Notes under the pieces: generated by a model
What the model was told of the DNA's origin: nothing
The model's input: only the letters and a program-made list of their open reading frames with translations
Database searches by the model: none
Translations under genes and position numbers: made by a program
Part shown: piece by piece, positions 23,828-34,429 of the stretch
How positions within the stretch are numbered: position 1 is the first letter of the stretch
How the letters are laid out: the number at the start of each line of letters is the position of its first letter
NCBI GenBank assembly: GCA_009617715.1
Contig: VTFK01000014.1
Span: 1,900,754 to 1,964,753, forward strand
Origin: Plectrocnemia conspersa
Taxonomy: Eukaryota; Arthropoda; Insecta; Trichoptera; Polycentropodidae
Reading direction: 5' to 3'
Length of the DNA stretch: 64,000 nucleotides

Positions 23828-25035
23828 TATCTAAGATAGTTTTTTTTAGAATTTTTAGCCCTATGAAGTTGCGCTTAAATTAAAGCAGATAAAAATAGGA
23901 AATTCATTATCTAGCATACATACTGCATTATAAGAATAAAAATGAAGCACCAAGAATAAGATCATAACACGTATTCTGTGAATTTCATTGTTGATATTAT
24001 TACTCGCTTTGAGGTATAATTTTCAGTAGAAATACGATCATCGTTTAATTGTCTTTGTCTGAAAGCTTAATTTTATGTTGTTGTTTACGTCCATAATAAC
24101 CCTTTGTCATACATGATATTCAAGCATTTCCAGCTCATATTAATGTAAGAATTCGTGTTATTTAACTGAAATAACATTATCTTATTAACTACCATTATAC
24201 AGTATCGATGTTAACTGTTTATTGATTAGTTTAATGCTCTAAAAAATTATAGGTCCATAAAGTATTAAATGAAGTACTGTAATATATTACCATTTTCATT
24301 TAGCGTTAAAAATTTTTTCATACTCATTCATAATCATCCCATTATAATAACCATATTTTTAAAACATACATAAATACAATTGATTGAGTATTGCTTGCGA
24401 AATATTATTGTAGAACGATATTTTAAATTTTCTGTGAATATTCACAAACATAGAGATCATTTTATTATGTAAATATCCCTTTAAATTAAATAAAAATAAA
24501 TTTACATAAAACGCAGAAAACTAATATTAATAATATTTCATATTATTTTCCCAAGCATTATTTATTCATTAATTTTATTTTATTTATCCTGTTATTACAT
24601 ATTTACTTCATTGAACGTATTGCAGTAGCACGTAATAGGATGGTCAGCACGTCACTGTGCAGTAGCATGTAATCTTTTTTAATAAACATCAATTGACTTG
24701 AAAATATGAGCCAGAAAGACATGTGAAAACGTCACGTCGCTACAGTTTTTGTGACAAACATACAGATTTTCTGTTTTATAGTATTTATTAGGACGTTTCT
24801 ATTAAAAATCTAAAACGAGCCGTGATAAGAACAGGTAGTGTTATGTTTTTATTTTTTTCTTAATTGCAGGTAGACTTGTTTTATTTCTTTTTTAAAACAC
24901 AAAGCGGCGCAAGCCACCAGAAAAGCAATTTAAAATTTAACGGGAGTGCTGATAGTCAGATAACCATATAGTGATTTTAACCTTCCTATCCGCCACTGTG
25001 GCCCTAAAACCGATATTTAATTGAAAGAGCCCACT
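23828..25035 (-). repeat. Family A, right arm of the composite inverted repeat
   Basis: On the minus strand from 25,035 this reads the family A modules in full order: the ATTAAATATCGG and TTAGGGCC head, CTGACTATCAG, the CACGGCTCGTTTT block, TACTATAAAACAGAAAATC, the TGCTACTGCA pair, the AATATATTACAGTACTT block, AACACGAATTC and the GCGCAACTTCATAGGGCTAA end. It carries one AATATATTACAG block where the left arm has three. Homology with the left arm stops at almost the same internal point (about 22,525 and 23,828), so both arms present the same element end to the spacer. Confidence 0.8.
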
Positions 25036-25299
25036 TACTACTAAAAATAAACTCTAACATATGCTAACACATGTCTGCCAGTAATACTATTTTTTTTTAA
25101 ATTGTATAGATATAAAAATATTATATTATACACATTTTTAAAATAATACCACATACCAAAAAATACTATAGAAATATTTCGTATAATCACAATAACCCAT
25201 TAGTCTTGTGTATCAAAAACAAAAGCAACCTTAAATTTTGTTTTACAGGTTGAAGATCATATATTAATGGTTTTTAGTTTTCTTTCACGTCTGAGCGGT

Positions 25300-25321
25300 A
25301 TCGCCGTACATGTACGGCGAT
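25300..25321. other. 22-bp perfect palindrome
   Basis: ATCGCCGTACA is followed directly by its exact reverse complement, with no spacer. It sits at the inner edge of the terminal region of the piggyBac-like copy at 25.3-25.8 kb and is absent from the relative at 31.1 kb. A perfect GC-containing palindrome of this length stands out in A+T-rich DNA. Confidence 0.8.
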
Positions 25322-25798
25322 TGATCTTTCACTGTTTTGAGGTACCACAGATAGTTTAATATTTACATATAAGGAATAAAAAAAATATTTTAAATTTGAT
25401 TTATAGAAAATAATATTAGTAAATTAAAAAGTACGAAAAAAATGAGTCTAATAAAAAAAAATTGTATTTATTTTATAATAAATAGTTAGAGCCTCTGAAT
25501 TGATTTAAAAAATCCACAAAAGCCGAATATACTATTAAAAATATGTAATATAAATTAACGAAATTTAATAATAGAAAAGCGTTAAAATATTTTTTTAAAA
25601 CATACTAATATAAAAAAGTAGTAAAATAAACATTGAAAATCATTGATTTTTTTATAATTAAATATAAAATACAATTCAATATAAAATAATAATAAATAAA
25701 TACCAACAGAAATAATTAAAAAATACGTAAAATTAACTCACTTCCAGGTGTATACTAACAAATTAAGAAATGTATATAATTTAACTCATTACTCAAAG
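25316..25798 (-). mobile_element. piggyBac-like element, diverged relative of the 31.1-kb copy
   Basis: On the plus strand it begins GATCTTTCACTGTTTTGAGG followed by TACCAC, and ends GTATACTAACAAATTAAG, then ACTCATTACTCAAAG. These are the inverted ends of the 31,106-31,375 element (GATCTTTCACTGTTTTAAGG and ACTCACTACTCAAAGGG). AATTTAATAATAGAAAAG also matches inside. It is about 480 bp, longer than the relative, and its terminal CCC and flanking TTAA have decayed. Confidence 0.6.
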
Positions 25799-25939
25799 AT
25801 TTTTTATTTTTATGTTCCTTATTTTTTTATTAAATTCTAAGTATGAAAATGTATATAAACCAGTAGCATGTATAGTATGTTAAATTAATTATATTAGTGA
25901 AGTAAGCGTTTTATAAAAAATATCATTTAAAATGAGGTC

Positions 25940-26520
25940 CGTGAAAGACCCCCATTTACTATTAATGAAAAAATAATTAAAAAACACTGTTGAAACTGAT
26001 ATATAATACAAAAAACTGTGCAGATATCAGCAAACTTAGATGATTTAAATGTGTCAATTTTACGACGTAGGAAAGGTGTAAAAATAGACAAATGGGTACC
26101 GCAGGAACTGTATTGTTTTTTTTAAACAGGCGAGGCAATTACAACGGAATCATATTTTAAGGAAATAAAATCATGCATTGAAAATTAATCATGACACATC
26201 CGGTGTTGGTACACAGATTTGGAGTAATATTGCTTCATGATATTGCAAGACCATTAATTACTTTTATAAATTAAATAAATTGAGATTAAGACATTTTGCC
26301 CTATTCCTTATATTATATGTATTTCGCTTACTTTTCTTTTAACATATTAATACCTCTTTTAAACATTTAGATTTATTTCTTTGAAATACGAAACTCAATA
26401 AAAGGTAAGAATGTTTATAATCAATTGATTCATTTAATTTTAAATTATCGGTAAAAAACAATTTCTGTAAATGAAGCATATTAAGATTAAAAAAATAGCT
26501 TCCTTTCTTACTAAAAATCA
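25940..26520 (+). pseudogene. mariner transposase relic 2 (internally deleted)
   Basis: Three ordered pieces of a mariner-family transposase are readable in different frames. The end of the DNA-binding domain (26,021-26,110) includes ISANLDDLNVSI and KGVKIDKWVPQEL, the counterpart of LNVSHTTI and KLDKWVPHEL. The core around the second catalytic Asp (26,191-26,259) includes VLVHRFGVILLHDIARP, equal to the conserved ILLHDNARPH with Asn changed to Ile. A downstream FKHLDLFL (26,358-26,381) matches the HFFKHLDNFL region. About 100 residues between the first two pieces are missing and stops interrupt all frames. It is a dead copy. Confidence 0.8.
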
Positions 26521-28165
26521 TATGAAACAACTTAATACAACAATAAAATAGCGGTTAATAAATATTTAGAATAAGATTGACTGTTTATGTATTACATATA
26601 TGAATAAATTTCCGTAAGATGCTAATTGTATCATAAAAGAGAGAAGACGGACAGTCAAATCTTAATATAAAATACATTATACAGAAACGCGTAAAATATT
26701 TTTACATCTTTTAATCAAATTTAATATTTGTAACACAGATATTAAAAACCGTTATACTAAAATTAACCGACATATCTAAATATGTATGTCTTTTTTATTT
26801 TTTTTAGTATATGACATTCAAAAATACACAACGGAATACATGTTTAAAATATCATATTTTTTATAAAAAATCAACTTTTACACTTTATATACCAAAGGTG
26901 AAAAGATGAAGCAATACAACACAACATGCATTATTAAAATAACACATATTAAAAAGATGACTTCACCGCTGAAATTATCGTGTCGCCAGACTTGTAAATC
27001 TACACCCGGTTTATATTGACACGTTCTTTCTCATGGCTTTATTGTTTTATCAATTTGCGTATCAGATCAAGTTTTACATGGTTACAGTTTTGTGTCATTA
27101 TATCGGTACACATGTCGTATAAACAGAACGTGATCGTTATTAAATTTTCTGTATCTATAAAAGACCGTAAAAATCAGAGTGCTTCGGGCGACTATCCGAA
27201 ACGGAAAAGTAAAAGATCTAGTTCTACTTTTGACGATCTAAAAAATAAAAACTAAACGATTTTCCTAACCTAAAATCAAAACGTAACCTCCGACGGTCAC
27301 GCCTTTCTATTTTTACGTGATAATAACATGTGCGTTTATTTTTTTACGTTCGAAATTGATCGCCGTTCCAAATTACTCGATTTCGTAACATCAGATTTTT
27401 TCATTGGCATACCTAATCGAATCTGGAGCGTTGGATAATTGCAATCTAAGCTCAAATTCTACCTGATTTTCTAGCTAATGAAATTGTCATAACGGTACAA
27501 GTATTTTTCTCCTAAGAAGATTGGAATGTGTAGTAAATTGTTTTTCTCAAACGTTACGCAATAGAATTTTCGTTAAGAAGATCTATTGTGTATTTTTTTT
27601 ATGGAATGATGAATTATGCAATAAATGCAAATATGTACATGGGCGTGTAGCGTCTTGAGCGATAGACAATCATCAGATATGCGAAAATTCTCACAAATGG
27701 CGGTCAAGAAGATTTATATAGTCGACCTCTAAAAAAACAGAATTTATTACAGGTAATTCGATGATCATCAATATAAACAATGGTATTCATAAAATAAACA
27801 AATAAACAGATTATTCAATTTTATTATAATTTAATCAAAATGCGTTTTTATTATTATTTTATATTCATTTTTACTGATGATCTAACCGGAAATTAAAAAT
27901 TTAATACTTAACAATTTACTCAAAATAAAAATAAAATTGTAGTTTAATATTTGGCTTTTATTTATTGGGTGGTTAATTTTATTTGCTTTGCAACAGTAAT
28001 TCAAGTAGTTTTAATTATTGTTTTTTTTAATTAAATATTTTAATAATAGTTATATTTTATTGATATTTTAATGGAACGATAATATGTGTTTTTCGATATT
28101 GTACTACAATTAAATATTTATACTAAAATAACAAAATTATTTGAGAGACATGAATTTAAGTATAA
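26521..28165. other. Stretch with no recognised gene
   Basis: A 79-codon frame at 27,016-27,255 is Ser/Lys-rich at its end and is not recognised. The GC-richer patch at 26,980-27,470 has no core promoter or splice pattern I would defend. Confidence 0.35.
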
Positions 28166-28189
28166 ATTAGTTTTGATATTGTCGCTATA

Positions 28190-29050
28190 ACAAATTAATT
28201 CTCGGTACTTTACTGAGATTTTATCAAAAAAATATTGACCGTTTATAACACAGTTACTACTTATTCTTATAAAAATGTCCATTTAATTTAACGCCTATTT
28301 CTATGGTAAAGTAAGCTAATGCTACTTACCTAAAAAATATTAAATTAGTTCTCAATCCAATGAAAATTAATGTTATAATAATTGTAAAGCACAAAATACT
28401 AAATTTTTTAAGACTAAATTATCTGATCGAAAATTTTTTCTCAGATTCAATTGATTTTATAATCTTTGCGTTTTTTCTTAATATCAAAACTCAGAACTTT
28501 ACTGCTATTGTCCGTTTATGACACAGTTATCAATTACTCTTATAAAAATGTTCATTAAATTTATTGCCTATTTTTTTATTAAAGATAAAGCTAATGTTAC
28601 TTATCTGGAAAATATTAAAGAAGTTCTCAATCCAATGAAAATAATTGTGAAGCACAAAATAATTAATGTATAATAATTTAATCTAATTTACTTTTAAATC
28701 CAAGATTTAAATCAAGGTGTTTTGTAAGTCTTTGCGTTTTTTTTTAATACCAATACTAGAAATTTGACTGAGCTTTTATCAAAATATTATTGACTGTTTA
28801 TGAACCTGTTACCACTTATTATAAAAATGTCTATTAAATTTATTGCCTATTTTTTATGGAAAATAAAGATAATTTTATTAATCTGAGAAATATTTAAAAA
28901 GTTCTTAATCAATAAAAATAACTGTGAAGCAAAAAAAATATCATACAAAAAATTAAATACTTAATTAAATATTTTTTCTTAGATTTAACCGATTTATATG
29001 GGATTTAAATTCTTAAGTTTTTACATTTTTATGTATATTAACTATAATTT
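28190..29050. repeat. Degenerate tandem repeat, period about 275-280 bp, three units
   Basis: Anchor text recurs in the same order: (T)ACTGAG.TTTTATCAAAA, then GTTTATAACACAGTTAC (28,241), GTTTATGACACAGTTAT (28,514) and GTTTATGAACCTGTTAC (28,796), spaced 273 and 282 bp. Each is followed by CTTATAAAAATGT, CATTTAATTTATTGCCTATT, GTTCTCAATCCAATGAAAAT and TCTTTGCGTTTTTT. Units are clearly diverged, so this is an old array, possibly a satellite remnant. A mariner relic begins right after it. Confidence 0.75.
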
Positions 29051-29164
29051 TTTTTTTATGTTTTTTTTTTAAAAACAGTAGTCGTATCAGTGATGCTCTA
29101 TAACAGAGGGATATTTTTGTTTTGATATTTTCAACCCTAAATCAACAATGGCAGTAGAGAGAAA

Positions 29165-29880
29165 ATAATATATGTTTAGTTATATTGATGCTATTAAAAA
29201 GTGTCAAATGCGTGTCAAAAAATTTCGTTTCGGGAATTTTAATATTGAAAATCTACGTATGAACTGTAGGGGTTATTAGTGAGGATATTAGGACTGCCAG
29301 CGAAGCAGATCTAAGATTAACGTGTCGCCTCAATCAGTTCAGACATTTAAAAAAAATAGGAAATGTGTCAACTTGCGGAATATGGGTAGTATTTTTTTAC
29401 TGGAGATGAGAAGTGGCCGTTAATCAACCCCAATTTCACCCTCAATAACAGGATTATATCATAAAAAGATAATGTAATGCATTTGGTGAGATATGAAGGG
29501 CAGATTTAATTTTTTAAATGGTTAGAAAATTACAACAGACACATAGTGTGATTCGCTTAAACATGGCTCTGACCATAAAAACACCTGTTCTTATAAATCA
29601 AAGAAGGGTAATTTTACACCAAGACGGTCGAAAAAGACGATAGAAAAAATCAGTGGATTTTCTTTGAAACTCCCTCTTTATCCACCGTATTTTCCAGACA
29701 TTTCACCAAATCATAATTTTAGATCTTTGCAACAGTTTCTATGTGGAAAAGATCTTACAAAAATGGATATAAAAATGACATTAAAAAATTTAATGCTTCC
29801 TTAAATGTAATATTTTTCAGATTAAGTAAGAAAAAGTGATGAATATATGAAACAACTTATCACGATTTATTAATGTAAGA
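29165..29880 (+). pseudogene. mariner transposase relic 1 (nearly full span)
   Basis: Pieces of a mariner transposase run the length of the gene in shifting frames. The N-terminal helix-turn-helix area (29,190-29,279) includes CQMRVKKFRFGNFNIEN, the counterpart of CQRWFAKFRSGDFDLED. A middle piece reads TGDEKWPL (about 29,399). The core near 29,560-29,630 reads LNMALTIKTPVLINQRRVI and then LHQDG, equal to the ILHQDNARPH region. The third catalytic block (about 29,670-29,715) reads YPPYFPDISPNHNFRSL, equal to YSPDLAPSDYHLFRSL. The third catalytic Asp is replaced by His, and stops and frameshifts are frequent, so the copy is inactive. Terminal inverted repeats were not identified. Confidence 0.85.
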
Positions 29881-31100
29881 GTCTCAATTCCAGAATCATA
29901 TAACTTTGTAATTGGTTTTTAAATACTACCAGATGCTTCGATGCATTTTATATGATTAAAAATTATGACAAAAATTTGCTTGGAATATTATTAAGTTACA
30001 TTAATATAAATTCATACATATAATGCAAATTATCATGTTAAAAATCAATACAATTTTCATATATACTTCATATCAAAATCATTTCAGAAGCAAGTATGTG
30101 CCAATGATGGATATATAAAAATTAAGCAAATAAAAACGACAAGCAAATTATGTGTATAAATACATTTTTAATACAAGTAGATACTACATATGTAGTAATT
30201 AATGGTATATTGATTTATAATAAAATATTTGCTTATTTTATAAAATATGTTTAACTTAACATTATCGATTGGGCGCATTTATATGAAACTATGAATTACT
30301 AATAAAATATTTCAATTAAGATATACTATTCAATGGCTTGTATACAAAAAGACATTCTCTAATTTCTTAATATAATTATTTAGCAATTATACTACAAATC
30401 ATTGCAAATTTATATAATAAATTTTCTGAATAAAATTCATACTTTTTTATGTCATAGCAATAAATTTGTGCTGAAGGTAACGGAAACTACTACATCTTTC
30501 TATTATTCTATAATATATAAGAAAGCTTCTATATGCATCTAGAAAAGGATTATAAATAATATTATATTTAAAAAGCAGTATAAAATAAATATCTATGCAT
30601 TTTTCTACTACCCAAATTTAAGTACACTTGTTTGATATTTAACTACTGTTGGAATAGCACTTATGCAGGTACAATCATAAGTCAAATGTAGTCAAGAATG
30701 ATTTAAATTATATGGCACAGAAATAGTAGTAGATCTAATTATATATCAATATATATTACGTAATATCAGTACATTTTTAAACTTAGATAAGACATAAAAA
30801 ATATCAATCATGGCTCTGTAAATATAGGATTTTTTTTATTTGCAAGACTAACCGATACTTTTTTATGTTAAGAAATCAAATTAAATGATTTTAAAAATAA
30901 CTATAAAGTCACTAGATAATAATAATTAGAGTAAGACTGTTAACGTTATGAATATTTTGGTTTAGTCATATATTATATGTATAGTTATATTTTAACAAAT
31001 ATTATTTTATAGTAACTTGTGATGTAAATTTTATAAATCCATATCACATAATTGATATATACTATATGATTAAAACATCGTTGCTCATCTTCCGGTTGCG
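29881..31100. other. A+T-rich stretch, nothing recognised
   Basis: No repeat, coding or regulatory signal that I can support. Confidence 0.5.
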
Positions 31101-31105
31101 GTTAA

Positions 31106-31375
31106 CCCTTTGAGTAGTGAGTTCATTTGTATACATTTTTTAAATTTTTAGTATACACTTTTCTATTATTAAATTTTGTTAATTTGTTTTAAATATTTTG
31201 TATATCAATATTTTTGAATAAAATATTTTTTGTTATATTCATTTATTTCCTACTCTTTCATTTGTTGATATTTTTCCTATACAAATATTGTATGAATATA
31301 ATATTTCTCACATTTATATATGTAAATATATAAATATTCGTGGTACCTTAAAACAGTGAAAGATCGACCAAAGGG
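31106..31375. mobile_element. piggyBac-like MITE, 270 bp
   Basis: The left end reads CCCTTTGAGTAGTGAG and the right end, on the minus strand, CCCTTTGGTCGATC, with TTAA immediately outside both (31,102-31,105 and 31,376-31,379). The terminal inverted repeat is short (CCCTTTG). The interior matches the longer, diverged copy at 25.3-25.8 kb in inverted orientation. No coding capacity. Confidence 0.8.
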
Positions 31376-31379
31376 TTAA

Positions 31380-31900
31380 TAGCTAGTATGATTATTTAAT
31401 ATAAATCTAAATAAAAATACTACCATACAACATTCATTCTTAACGACATTACCATCAACGAAACCAGTAATACAAATACATTTCAATGAAGTAATCAAAT
31501 ATTAATCGGCAATAAACATTGTTAGTTTATATTATTATTATAGAAAAATGATGAACTCACCAAAACAGACACGAATGTGTTGCAATATGCAACGATCCAG
31601 AAGAAAATAACAACAAAAACGCTGATACAAATCACTTGCAAATATTTATGAACAACTCATCACTTTTTGATTAAATTTTCACTCAACGGAAATGACTAGA
31701 AATATTTTTTTCAATAACAAATTATTGAATTCACCAAAACACAAATTGTAAGTTTTTTTTTGGTATTGTATCAATACTCGATTATGAAACACTTTTTGTT
31801 ATTGTAATTAGAGAAGTATGTATTCACTTAAAACATTTTTTTTATTTTGTTAAAACCAGTTATTTGGTGAAATTTGGTTGCGTTGTTCACATTCTCGAGT
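31380..31900. other. A+T-rich flank
   Basis: If the promoter at 31,905-31,940 is real, this is the transcribed side and holds the start of its 5' untranslated region. No coding exon or convincing donor site was found here. Confidence 0.3.
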
Positions 31901-31904
31901 GCGA

Positions 31905-31940
31905 CACGACCGACGAGCGCCGAAGCAACTTTCAAACTGA
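31905..31940 (-). promoter_or_regulatory. Core promoter: initiator plus DPE
   Basis: On the minus strand an initiator TCAGTT (31,940-31,935, start base A at 31,938) is followed by GGTCGTG at 31,911-31,905. With A as +1 the GGTCGTG begins exactly at +28. The arthropod initiator consensus is TCA(G/T)T(C/T) and the downstream promoter element is (A/G)G(A/T)CGTG at +28, so both match fully with the strict spacing. The local sequence (about 31,880-32,010) is GC-rich in contrast to its flanks. No TATA box is evident, which is usual for DPE promoters. Transcription would run toward lower coordinates. The gene served is not identifiable here. Confidence 0.6.
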
Positions 31941-32009
31941 CCGGCTAACGAATAACGAATCGGCTCGCCGTTTAACGAAATGCAACGACTGGGAACGACA
32001 CGGAGCTAA

Positions 32010-32799
32010 GCTTTGAATTAATGTACCGAAACGCGTTATTAATAGTTTTGTGTAAAATAAACATTGATTTAATTAGAAATATTTGAGTATTAACAAACAT
32101 TAACTTGATTGAATTATTAATTGAACAGAACACACGAAACCGTTAATCGTTATTATTTATTGTATTCAACTGTTTTATTGTTATTGAAATATTATAAAAA
32201 CAGTTTTTACAAAAAATAAGCAGTAACAATACTTATTAATACAACTTGTATATATAGAAAGTGTTTAAGATTATTATTTATTGCATATGACGAGAATCTG
32301 AATGTTTTGTATATCATTGAAAAATCATACAAAAATATTTTAGAGAGTTTTTAGCACGACAAATGATGTTTTGTTTGTTTAAGAATTTGTTAAAGATGCA
32401 TAAAAGGTAAATAATTTCTATATATTTATTTACAATATAACCTAACCTCATTTTTTTGCAATATTATTTAGTAATGCACATTTAGGTTCGAAGAAAGTTA
32501 GATTTATTTATTACAAAAAATCTAAAATTGTAAAATACATACAAATACGGTAATAGAATCTACAATATAATTAAATAAGATCAACTTGAAAATGACATAT
32601 TTACAGTCAATAATGAACCCAATTTTTAAATGTTATAGTGAAATTGGGTGCTTAGTTTATTAAATAAATAATACATTATATCAAAAAATTGTAATTTTTT
32701 ATACAAAATTTTACTATGCCACTATGAGACAATGATTTCAGGCCTAATGATAAAAATATCATTTATATATTTTTTAACATCGTAATATAATTTCTTGAA
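32010..32799. other. A+T-rich stretch, nothing recognised
   Basis: Would be upstream of the minus-strand promoter at 31.94 kb. No further signal seen. Confidence 0.4.
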
Positions 32800-33285
32800 T
32801 AAATAATAATGGGTACGAGTTAACCCTTTCCATGCTACAAAATTAATATAAAAAATTGACCACTGTTTATGCGAAATATTTTAATTAGGCATTAAAAATA
32901 TTTACTCATAATATTTACCTAATAATAAGTCGTGTTTTTTTGCTGCTCAGTGTTGCCATATAGTGAATTTCTAGTCCAGGTCAAAAGCAATAAAATCGTG
33001 CCATCGCACTTAAAACGCTCGATAATCAAGCGTTTATATTAAAACTTTTTATAACAATATTACGAGTAATATCCAAATAAAGTACATCTAAACCAAATTT
33101 TGCCAAATATGAGAGCGAAAAAAACAATTATCCCTTCTCAGAAGCTAAAAATCCACGTCAAAAGCAATAATTGTTTTTGCGCTCTCCTATTGACCAAAAT
33201 TCGATTTGAATATACTTTGATCAGCCCTCTTATATTAAAAGTCCATAGTAATATCGGTAAGGATAGCTATCATATTTTTAAAACT
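32800..33285 (-). repeat. Dispersed repeat C, copy 2
   Basis: Inverted partner of 12,241-12,590, with the same landmarks in reverse order. It has an extra ~115-bp module (about 33,085-33,200) in which CGTCAAAAGCAATAA repeats a motif present once in the other copy. The CCCTTTCCATGC text preceded by TTAA (32,820-32,835) resembles a piggyBac end. Confidence 0.75.
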
Positions 33286-33458
33286 CAGTGCACATATTTT
33301 TAAGATACAGTCCAACCAGCTGCGCAAATAATTTCAAATTTATGAAAAGTAAATAGCAACGCGTTTTGCCAGAAGGCCTAATAACTTACAATTACAACAA
33401 TAGTGCTAACATATACTCCCTTTTAGCACATTAACGCTCGTTAACCATTCGTTAAAAA

Positions 33459-34418
33459 CCATAAAAACAACCGTTTTGGGCGTAAAGAATGCCATAAGCA
33501 ATGCGTCTTATCAGCGTAAAAACCGCTATTGTAATATTTTGCATTAACGAGCTCAAAATATGATTATATTACAGTGTTATTCAAGGCATGTACATATTTC
33601 ATTTATCGCATAAGTAAGCGATGCAATTGGACAACCAATTTCTATATCTCTGATTCGCCAGAAACGACTCAAATCAAGAGTATGAGAAATTTGATATTTT
33701 GTCATATCAGCCAATTGAGATGAGAGGGTCAAAAACACACTTTCTTATTCTCATCCATCGAAAACAGACGATTACATAAAAACAAATAATAATAACAAAC
33801 ACAAGATACCTCAGAGGATTATCTAGAGGACGTTACTTATCCACCAGCTTCTCCACCAATGCTCAGTCTATAAAATATTTACATTTCGATACTATTTCGC
33901 TTTGGTAAATTGTAGTACAACTTAACAATATTCTGTGAGCAGATTTTTCTGGCGTCTATTTTACCTGCTAAGTCGCACCCCTACAGCTTCAAAACCCAAT
34001 ACATTTATTAAATCAGTTAGTTTCATTCGTAAATTTGCCATATTTTTTGTCAACAGCTTAATTTTATTATCTATTACAGACATATACATGTTAGGTTTCA
34101 TTTGATTAGCATGTCATCTTGTTGAAAATATTAATACTTTTGGATTTTACGATCGAAGAAGTGTGCCTTTTTAGCCAAAATATACACAGCTTATTTTTAT
34201 TATATACAATTCACCAAAAACATATTCAGACAACTCTAACGAATCACAGATGCGGATGTTGGTGGGTCAGTTGCATTGTTTGATTATGCAAACAACGAAA
34301 TATGTTCATACCCTGAAGGGAAATTTTGAAATTGGTAATGCAAGGGGTAGATGACAATAGTGGTTTTTACGCAGGCAATACACATTGTCTAACGCACAAA
34401 AAGGTAGTTTTTATGATG
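33459..34418. mobile_element. DNA element with ~180-200-bp terminal inverted repeats
   Basis: The left arm (33,459-33,659) and right arm (34,239-34,418) are diverged inverted copies. Paired landmarks are CATAAAAAC, GCGTAAAAACCGCTATTGT (33,513) against ACAATAGTGGTTTTTACGC (34,353), TTGCATTA, GTACATATTTC against GAACATATTTC, GATGCAATTG against AATGCAACTG, and CTCTGATTCG against CTGTGATTCG. The ~580-bp interior shows no transposase. Target duplications are not clear. Confidence 0.65.
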
Positions 34419-34429
34419 TTTACTAGTGT

